Assembly: GCA_016801845.1 (NCBI GenBank)
Contig: CM028918.1
Span: 14,852,501 to 14,916,500, forward strand
Direction: 5' to 3'
Length of the DNA: 64,000 nucleotides
Source of the DNA: Polydactylus sextarius
Lineage: Eukaryota; Chordata; Actinopteri; Polynemidae
Below are positions 37,020-49,330 of the stretch, one piece after another. Position 1 is the first letter of the stretch; the number at the start of each line of letters is the position of its first letter. The notes beneath the pieces were generated by a model. It made no database searches, was not told where the DNA came from, and saw only the letters and a list, made by a program, of their open reading frames with translations. The position numbers and the translations under genes are program-made.

Positions 37020-37235
37020 AAAAAGTTAATTCATTAATATTGTGTCTACAAATGGAGATCGGATATTTTGGCAACTAATTTGCCATTTGTCGAATATGTA
37101 AATGAACAACAAATCCTTTTTATGCTGACAGGAAACGTAATCCAATTGCCAATTATGTTTTCACAAAACACATTTGCAGTTAATCAGTTATCAATCAATT
37201 ATCAGGCAAATTAGTTGAAGGTAAATGTAATTTCT
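37020..37235. other. Candidate conserved non-coding element with Meis/Pbx-Hox-like words
   Basis: The stretch holds TTCATTAATATT, TATGTAAATGAAC, a Meis-like TGACAG at 37126-37131, CCAATTGCCAATTA at 37142-37155 and ATCAATCA at 37190-37197, whose reverse, TGATTGAT, is a Pbx-Hox-type site. The words are spread over about 200 bases without tandem structure. This is the block that looks most like a developmental enhancer to me. Confidence 0.4.
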
Positions 37236-40200
37236 AGTAGGAGACAGGATTGTGATGCAACATCTGCCACTTTTGGGTCTGTTGTTAATTGCGCTCGCTT
37301 GTTTTTGTCTGCGTGAAATGTGATTAACAGCTGGACACAATGCAGCACAACAGTCACATTCTGTCTATAATAGTCAGAGGAAATCCCAAGATTAAGATCA
37401 GATTGCTGCTGCTGCTGTTTGCGTATCCAGGCAGCAGATGTGAATCTATGGTGATATTACGATGCGAAGCGAATCTGAAATAAAAACCAGCGGTAAAATG
37501 AGTCTTAGTCAGTGTACGTTTAATAAATTGTTGCCTGTGTTTGCGAGTTAGTGCCAAACATGTTGCAATCATGTATATTTGTCAGTAAACAAGTGAGTCA
37601 GTTCACTAACCTCTGAACAGTGGCCTCGTATTCAATGCCATCATCGTTATCACAGGAACCCCCAACCCTGCAAATATCTACACTACATCTGTCATCACAC
37701 CAGCAGCAGCTCAGACTCAAGTCATTTTCTTTAGACTGTTTGTTTCAATTTACACCAAAAACTATTTCTATTTATTACTGGCATATAAGTATAAAACCAA
37801 GAACTCCCTGTGTATTAATGTGATGCATCACTGATGCTCCACAGGCTCATGTCAGCATTGCATAATGACTATGAATGTCTTTTTTTACATGTATTTATGT
37901 ATTAGGGTGTACGAGTGTCAAATGTGCGTGTCTGAATTTCTATTGAAATGTACAGTATTAATAAAAAGATAACTATATGGATATATGCTGGAATATATAT
38001 TATTCACACAAGAATACAATACACTCTCTCGCTCTCCACATTCAACATTTCCTCTTCATTTTCATCCACTCCAATTAACCACCTCTGGAAAGTTCACCCT
38101 CCTCTTGCTGCTATTGATCTAATAGTCAGTTAACTAGACAGAGGAGGGAGGAAGAAAAGGTGGTGGGGGAGCTGTGCTTGTCTGCATGTGTGTGTAAGTG
38201 TCTTAGAAGAAAGTTAGTAATTGTATGCAACCCTCATTAGCTGTGCAGGATAAGAATAAACCCTAGGGTAACTTCCATTGTATTTCATCTGCGACCATGA
38301 CCTCTCTACGGTTTTTGTGAGTCATGTTGTTTTTCTCACAATCTAAAGTGGAGATAGGTGTTAAAAAATATTAAAATAAAAACATCAACAACAAAACAGA
38401 GTCGCAACATAACCTTGGTATCAAACACCCAACTCAAATGTCGACTTGTAAAATTAACTGTAACTAAATATGAGCAAACTGAGAATAAATTTTTATGCAT
38501 GTGTAGTGAATGGAGAACACACTAGTTGTTGACTTGCCCTACTTTATATCTATTTAAAAACAACTGCAGACTGTATAAGAGCTAAAGTGTATGTGCTTCA
38601 GTTTAAGATATAATGATTACTACTTAGTGTTTAGCCACATGGTTCTTGTGATTTATGTGATCAGGTCTTCAAGCATACAATGTCTCTAATTTGAAATCTA
38701 TCCTCAGTATGTACTGACTCGAGGTGTTTGTCTCCAGGACGTCAGCTAACAGGTTCAGTCTCAGCAACAAGCATTAATCCTTTTCTTTCCTCAAACACCA
38801 AACAAGCTCCCACTTACACGTTACACTGCGTCTTATGTTTGAAGTGATTTAAAGTTAAAGACTGAAGCCGTCTGGAGACTTTTGCTGCCCCCTGATCAGC
38901 AGTTTACCTCAGTTACCTCAGTCAGAAACACTTGCCTTATAAAAAAAGGTGATGTGATTCAACTTGTCAGTGTGTTGTGTGTTTTTTCTCTGAGGGTCAC
39001 TTTCTGTCGCCATACAAGACAGCAGACATGTAGAGCACTACGGAAATTAATCTAAAAGAAGAAAAAGACCCTCCAGCACGCCATACAACCGAGCTGATCT
39101 TAATGCAGGTGAAGGCTGCGGCAGAGAGGATAGTTGGGAATGTCTGAATCAGAGACAGCAGCAAGTGCAAGGCAGTGAAGAATGAATATGACCACAAAGG
39201 CCTTTAAAACAAGCTACCGAGTCTGTATAAGGTAGGATGTGATAGAGAAATTATGTCAGCTCACAAAGCAAAGTCTGGTTTAATAGATCCTACCAGAGCT
39301 CTGGCACATTTGAGTAAAGACTTATATCGAGTCAGATAAAACAACTCCATTGTTATCAACTTAAAAAGGCAACACTGCTAGATTCTCCCCAAGAAGGCCA
39401 ACACGTCTATTCTCTTGATGTATTTTTAATAATACAGGAGAGACAGCACATCTCAGCCTGCTAACCTCTTTTTACACTCTTTTGTTTACATATCCTTTTG
39501 AGTCTTCTGTCTTCTACTTTTTTTTACCTGTTGAGAAACTCTAGCGCTTCTATTTTAGTCATTTGGAGCATTCGAATGGTGATATTTCACATTTTCTCAT
39601 TGTTAGTAAATCCAGAACCAACAGTGGATTGATATTGCTAACAAGGGTTAAACACCTGATATGGGGTCATCTCCACTGTTGACCAAAATCTATAAAAATT
39701 AATGAACACATGCGCATAGACAAAGTAGCTTTCTCTGCCTCAGTCCCATCTACCTCATCCTGCTGCTTTAAATTACTCAGTAGGACACAAAATGTGTTTT
39801 AATCTGCAGCTGAAACCAGCTTGACGACAAATGGAGTGTTTACTTCTCTTTAAGTAACGTTTGCTAAAAACTACAGCAGCTATGTGTTTTGGTAAATTAT
39901 TTAGCCTTTTTAAAAAATAAAACCATGTATTTGTGACCCACTTTTAGAGACTTGCATTTTGAGAGGGAACGGAATGAGTTTGGAGAAGAGAGCCGCAGAG
40001 AGGATCTCAGGGTTTGTTGGATTTAGTCTCTTAATGAGATTTGCTGACAATAAGAAAATAATTTCACCAGAGGATGTCGAAGGAATATCAGTGGTATTTT
40101 TTGATTTATTTGAAGAGAAACACAAATATTTCATTTTATTATTGCTCATTAGAAACAGGAACAACAAACACCTGTGTTCTCATGTCTCCTCTTGCTGTCT

Positions 40201-40360
40201 TGACAAAATCCTGAGGATAATTAAGATAATTATAACAGTCTTGATTACTATCAGTACCATATACAATCTCAGTTGCAAATAGAGATGTCAGCACAGCTGA
40301 CACATGGATCTTCACAACTAAGATAAGAAAGCAGCATGAAATACCTATAAACTACAAATA
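37236..40360. other. Intergenic stretch, nothing assigned
   Basis: No exon or transposon recognised. A reverse CTCF-like core is at 38884-38898. Overlapping open frames at about 39910-40280 on both strands have no support. Confidence 0.5.
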
Positions 40361-40363
40361 GCA

Positions 40364-40478
40364 TCAATAATAATAATGCAATAAGAATAATATCAAATAT
40401 AAGAATAATATCAAATAATATCAAAAGAATAATATCAAAATAATAATCCTAAATTGCAAAAAAAAAAAAAAAAAAAAG
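40364..40478. repeat. AT-rich imperfect tandem repeat ending in A20
   Basis: Imperfect repeats of an AGAATAATATCAAA-like unit run from about 40382 to 40445 and are followed by a run of 20 As at 40459-40478. Confidence 0.8.
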
Positions 40479-40824
40479 GGTTAACAGTGATTCTGACTCC
40501 ATATACCAGTGACCTTGATAAGTCTGCAGACTTGAAGTTCAGTTAAAAAAAAACAAATTCTGCTCAGAACAAATCTGTGGATTTAAATTTATCCTCGTTA
40601 TACTTCATGGTGATGTATATATATATATATATGGTAATATTTCCACATTAGTAGTGAAGGTGCTGTATTCATGCACTGTCTTCCACACAGTTTTTGAAAC
40701 TAAGGCTGTTTGAATATTCAATAGCAGCTCCAAAGCATAAAGCCCCTCATTTTGCACTCCAAGATATATACAACTAGTAATTTGGCAGTATTAATTAGAC
40801 ACAAAGAGGAAGAACAACCATGTA

Positions 40825-40830
<6 letters not shown>

Positions 40831-40895
<65 letters not shown>
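40831..40895. repeat. Compound (TG)n(GA)n microsatellite
   Basis: TG repeats to about 40872 switch directly to GA repeats to 40895. A short TA run lies upstream at 40615-40632. Confidence 0.95.
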
Positions 40896-40959
40896 ATGTT
40901 AGTCTGAGAAAGAGACAGAAAGACAGAGAGCAAAGCAGCTGCAGAGGCTGAAAGTTTAG

Positions 40960-43585
40960 CATGAGTCATAGATTAGTCTGGCTTTAATTAATGATATGGG
41001 CCTGGAGCTGCCACAGCCAGACATCACACGGCCAAAAAGGAGGAAGCACAAGACACCAAAAGTGAGCCAAAGTGTCAAGGAGATGGATAAAAACCAAGGA
41101 TGTTTGAGCATTTTTAATCTTTATTTTTACTCCCTCTCCAGCTTCTCTTTCAACAATGCTAAATATTTATATTGAAAGCCTAACATTACTGAAAGGAGAG
41201 AAACATATCTTTATAATGATAAATAGCGACAAAGATTTGCGATGCAGACACGTCGCTCAGATTAGACAATATATATACAAATAACTATAGTGTAGGCGCC
41301 CTGCATCTTCCTCAACAGAGGTCTTCTCTTTTAAAGTTAGAAAACATTTGAGAACCACAAGCTTTCCATCTTTTGTTGCCTCGTCTTATCCTCCCTCTCC
41401 CGTGTCTCTGAGTGTAATTGAAGTCTGGCTTCCAGAGGGGTTTATTCCTCCACCCACACCAAATCGACCACAACACATTGTTCTCCTCCTCTTTCCTCAA
41501 ACCTCTTTTGTAAAGAGGGGAGACACATCACAAATGAATCACTCAGCATGTCAAGGACTACGCACACATACACACAAACTCCAATCTGATTACACATTCT
41601 TCACTTTCTGTCTGATTGGCAGGCAGCACAAAATCAGTAATTACTCTTGGGGAGTCGAAACAGAAAGAGGGATGTCAGCGAAGAGAGGAAGAGCGGCTTC
41701 AAGGCAGCAATCCTTCTCGACTAAAGATAAGTCAGTTTGTTAAGACGTAGAGCAGACGGAGGGGGAGAAGTGACAAATATCACCGTGCCATGCTCAAATG
41801 CTTCTGTTGCATGTGAGGGATTTTTGTTACCTTCTAAGTTTATTTCCAGATGCCCAGGAAATGTCTAAAACTGCCTCTGTCTTTTATTCTAACATTCTGT
41901 CAGATTGTGCCCTTTTGACAGAGGGTAATTTTAGTGTTAGGGTATAACATTGACGGGATAGAGGAGGTCATCGTCCTTGATAAATGAATGCAGGCTTGCA
42001 TCCAGTTGTTCTGAGTAACCTTCCATTTTTCCCACTGCCAGCTCACTGACCTTTAAACTGTTCTTTCCAGGGTTACGCGTCACCACTGAATAAAATGTGC
42101 TTCGAACTTAAAATTATGTTGAATCACTGGTGAGTCATGAATCAAGATATCATTAAAATGACATTGCCTTTTGACTTTAAATTCTACTTTGTTCCCTGGT
42201 TCTGGTCCCAGCACAGATGGGCAAAAACAGGCAGGGATAAAAAATCAAAAACAAAAATTGCCCTTGTATTGCAAAACCAGATACATTTGCCAGCTGATCT
42301 AAGACTGATTACTAGGATAAATGTTCAATGATATACTGTGACCCAGCATGAGACTGCTTTAAAAAAAAATCCAGATTCTTAAAATCAATTCTAAAATGAA
42401 CAATGATCCAATAAAAGGTCAATTAAATTTGAGTTATATTTAAAGTTCAGTTAGTATCAGGCCAGAGGAGCTTACAGAGAGTGCAGACAAAGATAGAAAT
42501 GACCTGATCCCTGACATCTAAGAATTGATGGAAGTGACTCTGACCTTAAATTTAGACTTGTTTCTCATTTCAGAGCAAATGAAACGTGGCAGTTCTGGCA
42601 AGTGCAGTGCTGATGTGGAAAATAAGCAGATAAGGCTAAAATAAGACTGATTTGTTCATTGCTCAAAAAGCAAAACTGCAAACAGATTCTCTGTGTGGTG
42701 AGAAAAGGCAAACAAGTCTGAAAGGAGTGTAAGTAGAAAAGCAAAAAACCAAATCATGATCTGCAGAAAGCATAAGACATGGGGCTCAATGATGTATCAA
42801 ACACTTTATCATATCATTATCTGTATATGAATATGCACACTATATATTTCACAAAAAACAGTGGTATGATATCGATAACTACTTGTTCATAGCTGCCCAT
42901 CACGTACAGGAAAAGCTAGATTCTTAAGAAGTGGAGAAGATGTGTGCAGAAAGGCTCTGTTCTTTGGAAATATTCTGTTTTTAGGAAGAGTCAGTAAAGT
43001 TGCAGGGAATAAAGGAGCACAATGTCCCATCACCTAATTTAACACAAGACACAAATACCTTTTTAATCATTATGTCTCTAGCCAAAGCAAGATCTGATTG
43101 CTGGTCCTCCAGTTTAACACCATATAAGTCAACTTTGAGGTCCAAAGATGGATACATGTAGTCACTAATGAGGGCATCCAGACAATAGTTTGGGTAGTAG
43201 TAGTAGGTGCTCTTGATAAATGTAACACATACAAGTTTGACTCAAGCGACCACACCCTGACTTTATAATGAGGGCAAAACATAAGTGTTACTGCCGAGGT
43301 CCATCAGTCACTGATGTATAGTCCACCTGGATAACAGAACCCTGTAAGAATTTAACTGACTATCATCACAAAGTGTTGAGAAAATTTTCTGAAAATATGA
43401 TACTTGCAGCATGGAAATGCTCTATCCCAGAAGAGGACACTCTATTTGTGGTAGATGGACATCCTACCAGGTAAGAACTTGCTAGATTGAAAGAACGATT
43501 TATGAGTATATTATCTTGTATACAGTAGTAGTTTAGTTTAGTATACAGAATTTTGTTGAATATGTGGTGAGCTGTACTACAGGCT
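40960..43585. other. Intergenic stretch with possible regulatory blocks
   Basis: No exon is supported. Repeat-free segments at 40975-41050 (TTTAATTAATGATATGGGCC) and 41345-41720 (Runx-like AACCACAA at 41353-41360, NF-Y-like GATTGGC, several CpGs) have a non-repetitive look and could be regulatory. The 131-codon open frame at 41348-41743 has no recognisable protein features. Confidence 0.35.
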
Positions 43586-43589
43586 TCTG

Positions 43590-44508
43590 AAAAACGTTGG
43601 CGGGCCACTTCTCTTACACAGCTGGAGCAAGACATTTGCACTCGAGCAGGCCCAGCAGCTCACTAAGTACTCTAAGAGCCAAACTAGATGGGGGTCCAGG
43701 CAACTAATGGCTAAAAGTATCCTTGAACAGCAGAAAACCTCTGACAGAGGTCCCTTCAGAACAAGACAGCATGGTACCTAATCCCCACGTGGCAAGACCT
43801 TGACGCATTGGATTCAGTCAGCAAGGCAGTGACACTGCTACTTCAGCTCACAAATGCTATGTCACTGGAATATTATGTCTGTGTCTTAAACCTTAAACCA
43901 GTTCCAGGGTTTTTAATACAACCCTCTGGAGACCAAAGGGGGAAGACACAGAATTAACAGAGTCCTTCAAAAAGAAGGTGTTGGAATACATGAATAAGAA
44001 GGAAGAAGATGGAGACGTTCAAACTGCTGAATGTGACATCATTCTTCAACCCATAATTTAAAACACAAACTTCAGATGGAGACAACTGAATTAGAAGTTT
44101 AGAATTATATCTATGTGGTATAAAAACTGGGGTTTTCAGTTATTGATTATTATTATATTACAATATCTCAGCATAAAACTAATTAAAAATTGTCTTTGTT
44201 TTTGTATTTTCAAATCCTACTTCTGAGAGACTGAGTGTGGAACAAAATAAGTTCCACCCACAGTGAAACAGGCAAAAGTGCCATTGGAAAACTTCTTCAA
44301 AAGAAAAACTGCTGCAGTGACAGTATCTTTTCATCCCACTGCTGCCATTGAGACTAAGGTCAACAGCTATCTGCTGTATCTAGCCTCGACAGTGAAGAGG
44401 ACTCACTTCTATAGTGAAATGTCCACTGAAATGGGACACTAATATTTGTGCTTGTCTACCACCCGCTTCCTCTCAAAGAGACTTTTCAGTACAAAGGGGA
44501 AATTGTAG
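43590..44508 (+). pseudogene. hAT-family transposase relic (ZBED-like), frameshifted
   Basis: Pieces of a hAT transposase appear in order on the + strand but in different frames. From 43680: TRWGSRQLMAKSILEQQK, the conserved TRWGS block. From about 43771: WYLIPTWQDLDALDSVSKAV, followed by LTNAMSLEYYVCVLNLKPV, the segment after it. From about 43947: DTELTESFKKKVLEYMNKK. From about 44023: LLNVTSFFNP followed by a stop, matching the LDPRFK block. From about 44352: VNSYLLYLAS, and from about 44443: YLCLSTTRFLSKRLFSTKG, corresponding to the C-terminal dimerisation end (YLC..ATS.PSERLFS.AG). Intervening frameshifts and stops kill it. The N-terminal BED zinc finger and the element ends were not found. 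It has no terminal repeats in common with the small hAT element at 28533 that I could see. Confidence 0.8.
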
Positions 44509-46814
44509 GTGATTCCGCCTGAAACATGGAAGAATCCTGGCAAAAAAAGCTTTTAGATGAAATCGTGGACATACTTCCACATATGTCTGCACTCTCAGGC
44601 ATACTCACTTGCCCATATGCATCTGTACATAACTATAATGTCAAAATGGAAATATTGTTTCCACCGTGTCCACAGGTATTGATTCTCTGTAAAGTCTGTT
44701 TTCACTGTTACATTCTTACCTTTCTAACACAACGCAAAAAGAGATGTGAGTCAAAAGGTCTAATCAGCAGATTGAGTTGATCTAGGAAATTAGCAGCTGA
44801 AAGTGGAAGCTAAGAGAAAATAAACCCATGTTCTGTACTGTATGTATGTTTGTAGCCTTGAATGACTGTGTCAAAAGAGGAGTTGCAGCAAAATGTGCAT
44901 ATTAATGCACTGAATTTATTCAAATGCACCCGGAAACAGTGATGCCTATCTATGTCCATTTGTTAATGTTATGCTGTTTTTGAAGAATCCTTAATTAAGT
45001 ATAGTTAATATAGAGTAAATTAATACAGAGTTACTTAATTAATTCAGAGTACTGCTATCGAAATATTTGGCAAAAATGTTGAGTGTTGATTTTGTCCCTG
45101 TTACATTAACAGGGTACATTATAGTACATTATATAAGTATATAAATACATTATAAGGCTTGTATTAGAGAACTGATGTGTGTAAAGACATGTTAAAATGT
45201 GGATGATGATGACAAAATCCAAATGAAGTTACCAAAAAGTTACCAAATACACCAATCTTGGACTGATAATCACTTATTTTGACACATCCAATATTGTAAC
45301 AGTGATGCGAGAACTACTGCTGCACTGTTCTCGAGCTGAAGCACTGTTTTTGTGATAGAGTGCTCAGATGTGCTTCGCCTGACAGTAGTTTTTACTTACA
45401 TGATTACTTACAGTAATGTGTCCTTATTAAAACATAGCTTAGTCAACTTCACTAACAACTCCAGCACTGGAGCTGATATCATTACATTACCAGGACCCAA
45501 TTTATTCTCCTTTTAACACTTTCTAACTATTCTAGTGTTTTTCTCTCTCAGTCTCTTTCCATAAGTCTTCACCCATACAATGTGACATATACAAGTATAA
45601 ATGCAGGAAGGTTTTCTACTCTATCATATTTGCTTTGTATCTGTTTGTTGTTCGCGCTGTTGTTTCCAGACAGTTTGGCACTGTCTCATTTTTCAGTGTT
45701 AGAGCACACAGAGTCTCCACAGCCATTTATTTTACTGTACTCATGGACGCAGACACACTACCACAGAGTTTTATTAGGGAATCAGCAGAGTATCTCCATT
45801 ACAAACATTTATCTTTGTGACACTAATGCACCAATAAAAAGAGACAGGAAGAGGGCACAGACCCCCAGATGACCACTACACATACAAACACACACACTCA
45901 CTCAGCTCTCAGATAAATATAATAATATAATCAACTTATTACGATCACAGCATTCCAGGAAATATTTTGTGATGAACTGTTGCAATAAACTGTTTTGCTA
46001 CACTCTCTTTCCCGTTACTTCTGATTCAGTTTGTGATTTCTTACATTTCCCAGAATGGTCCCATCACCCCCAGAGAGGCATGTTAACTTCTGGTTAACAC
46101 CACCAGTGTGTTGAGTATCATAGCTTCCTTCTTCATATCAAAACAAAATGGAAGCCGCCACTAAATCCTCCCCGCAGGAGAGAGGGTCTGAAAATGTGTG
46201 CCATTATCCCTATATTGAAACAATATTGACCAGCATCTCATCCCACCTTTGAGATTTGGTGTTTAGAGCTAATATAAATACTCTCATCCAACATGCTATA
46301 AATACAGCTATTCCAACTATAACCTTACGCTGAACATAAGACATTACAGTCTTGTCAGGTTTGACTTTAATGCCTACATTTCATGGTTTTTAATTATAGA
46401 TAATTTTAATACTCCAGCCTGCTGAGCTTTAACAGCTTAAGTGCTGAGTTTCTCTCTTTATTGATTCTTTTAATTTATTTCCTTCACTGACTGGACCCCA
46501 TCATTGTCAAGACCATACCCGTAATCTTGGTTTCATTGTCTTACATTGTTCCGATCACTATTGTTTATGATTTAATATGGTTTACATAATGGTTCCATTT
46601 CTCAGTTTTACTGGGTTCATACTTTCATGTCGTTATCTCTCAGTGTAGAAACTGCCCTATTATTGACAGCACCCTCACACTGAATAACCATACAAAATGT
46701 TATACAGTACACTTGTAACATTTTCTATTTACCAAATACCTTGACTGTTATTGATATTTTTTCTCTTTTTTATTACAGCTACATTACTCTTTTTTCATCA
46801 ATTGCAGCAAGAAG
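44509..46814. other. Intergenic stretch, nothing assigned
   Basis: AT-rich; direct repeats of AATTAAT-type words near 44990-45050 and of ACATTATA near 45115-45155. No exon or element recognised. Confidence 0.5.
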
Positions 46815-46925
46815 TCATTATCTCTTCAACTAATCCAACATGCAGCTGCCTATATTCTAAGATAGCTTGTTGCACCTATCATTTCATCTTTGGACTGGCT
46901 GGTTTTAGAGTTGTGACTGCTGCAG
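46815..46925 (+). pseudogene. LINE reverse-transcriptase C-terminal fragment
   Basis: From 46821 one frame reads SLQLIQHAAAYILR, a stop, then APIISSLDWLVLEL and a stop. This resembles the LQLIQNAAARLLT...HITPVLxSLHWLPV segment at the end of L2/CR1-type LINE reverse transcriptases. It is short and has stops, so it is non-functional. Confidence 0.6.
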
Positions 46926-47179
46926 ATACACAAAACAGTGAATAAACTTAAGGATATCTTATTCCTACCGATGTTCAAGGTTGCTGAGGTTTCTGGCTTT
47001 GCTAAATTAAAAATGCCACTCTATTTGACCACCTTATACCCAGATTTAGAAAATCTGGAAGGCCCAGGTTACGTACAAATAGGTAAACATCCCACATCAA
47101 CCATGTTTGCCTGCTGAGGTTGGTCAGGACAAGCTTCAGTACAATGACTAGGGTGTCAGGGCACTAAACATACACAAAA

Positions 47180-47525
47180 AATGTTGCTAATGTTGCTAAT
47201 GCTAGTAGTTGCAGTTGTTTGGCCATAAACCAAAGTATTGGACAAATTAGAATTTACATCTGATGATGGCACTAAAAAAGTTAATGGATCTCCAAAGTAA
47301 TTACTTTTTATCCTGTGGGGGACATGAATGTCTGAACCACATCTCATATCAATTCATCCACCAGCTGCAGAGACATTTCACTCTCAAAGAGGAAAAGTCA
47401 GATTCATGCTCTGGAGACCATAAATTTCATGGAAAGTAGTTGCTGAGTTATTTCAGTCTGGACCAATGTGTTGGACCATCTGACCTTGCCAACCACAGAG
47501 CCATGATTGTGTGGCTAAAAATGAT
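47180..47525 (+). repeat. Dispersed teleost repeat (GCATGCTAAC / TTTCAGTCTGGACC family), best copy
   Basis: The phrases run in family order: GTTGCTAATGTTGCTAATGC, GGCCATAAACCAAAGTATTG, GACAAATTAGAATTTACATC, GATGATGGCACTA, GGATCTCCAAAGTAATTAC, GACATGAATGTCTGAACCAC, TCTGGAGACCATAAATTTCA and TTATTTCAGTCTGGACCAAT, ending in ATTGTGTGGCTAAAAATG. No protein is encoded. Confidence 0.7.
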
Positions 47526-49059
47526 GTCTCCTTTACTGTGGATGTCAGATGCTGAAACAAGCTGTTACTGTGTGATTCTGACAGTGACATCGAAAGTGGA
47601 TTTACTGATTGTTAGACTCAAAAGGCTATGCTCAAACCATATTTCACATTTGTCTCATTAAGTATTTCTGTTCTTACAATGTGCTTCAACACACACACAC
47701 ACAGAGGCTGACCTTGCAACATCGATGCTGCTGGCAATATTACTGTCACTATGTTTTCCCATTTTGGGGATTAACTTCGTATCCCATATCTGTCTGTTCT
47801 ATCGTACTTTCAGGTATTACTCTCTTGTTAGGGATTATCTTTTATGGAAGTTTATTGATGGAAACTCTGAGTGATCACAGAGACAAACTGGTCAGGGTTT
47901 TAAAATGAATGACACAGAGAAATGAAAGCACAGAATCCTGATTTTGTCCCCATTTTGTTTAATCTGAGACTGTGCATGAAAGATATAAAAGATACCTGGA
48001 AAGATGCCTGTTTGCTTTTTATTATTATTAAAAATGGACAATTACCATGTACACCCTACTCACACACTGTAAGTTGGAATAACAGATGTAACTTTTATGT
48101 TAACGACTCTGACTGGGCATTTCCATCATGATCAGAGATTAATTTAAATTAATTTTGGAAGTTTATATGAAGATTTTTTAGTCATTTTGGCTTTATAACA
48201 GATCATGTTCGGGTACTAAACTAAAGATATTTCCATTGGTTGCAGAGGGGCAGTTAAAGAAAAATTACATTATGTAAACAATTTAAGATCATTACTTTCT
48301 GGCAGTGTTCACTCTGCTCGTGCTCTCTGTCTTCACATAAATGCAGTGTTTATTCACAAAGTTGCCATTTTACGACTCTGCACAGCACTTTTAATTTGAA
48401 ACAACAGGTACAACAGTACAGGAGTGGAAGACTGGAGATACCTGGTCAAGGAAAGAGGTAGAAAAAGACAAGAAAAAGAAAACAAGAGAATGAAAGGTAT
48501 AATAAACTAGCTGATATTAGGTAACATAGTTGGACAGGACATCAGGCTGCCACATCAGTGAGCTCAAGGGCACACGAGTTCCAGGGGTGAACTCACTTCA
48601 CTGACCCGACAGAGCAATGAGATTTCAGATTTGAATCAGATTGAAAAAAAAAAAAAGTTGGGTGTAAGTGCAGCCAGAAAAGTGTGTCTCACTAGGAATA
48701 ACAGAGTCAGTGGTTGGTGTTAAGTGCTAAATGAAAATAGCTGTTGTTTGATAGACGATGTAGTTTCAACAACAGCCACCATTACAGCTTCATCTATCAT
48801 GGTGGACTGGGGTGCTCTTGTAAGGTCCATTACTCGCTATCAGACAGACACAAACAAACACACACAGACACACAAACACACATACACAGGAAAAAATAGC
48901 TTGAAGCTTTAGAAACACAAGGACATGCAATATTTATTGTACAAGTAGAAATGATAGGTGTTGTGTATGTGTGTGTGTGTGTGTGTTTTCATGTCATGTG
49001 TCTCCCCACCACCACCCCCAACAACACCTTCAAGCATCTCCATCCCTCTGCTCACCCAA
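47526..49059. other. Intergenic stretch with short CA/GT runs
   Basis: A CA run lies at 47690-47703 and a GT run at 48968-48985. No exon is supported. Confidence 0.5.
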
Positions 49060-49330
49060 GATGATGAAATTCTGACAACTCAGAGCGCATAGCTAAACCA
49101 AACGTCAGGCGTCGCCTGCCAGCAGGAGTAGCCTGAGCATCACTGTTGTCTGTTATTTGTGTGGGTGTTTGCATGACAAAGCATAGATTTGTTTATAATG
49201 CAGCCTGTCTGTATTTTCCATGGCCCAGCAGCTCGTTGTTTAGTTGGTTATTCCCCGCTACACTTGTGACATGACAGTTTGTAATGAGCGGAGGACAGGC
49301 AGGATGAACATGTCAACATGGCGCATAGAA
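49060..49330. other. Candidate conserved non-coding element
   Basis: The block is repeat-free and CpG-containing, with GTCAGGCGTCGCCTGCCAGC, GTTTGCATGACAAAGCATAG and ATTTGTTTATAATGCAGCC. It differs in base pattern from its flanks. Function inferred only. Confidence 0.3.

Noticed and set aside
41348..41743. 131-codon frame
   Set aside because: No recognisable family and no exon borders; the DNA looks more like a regulatory block.
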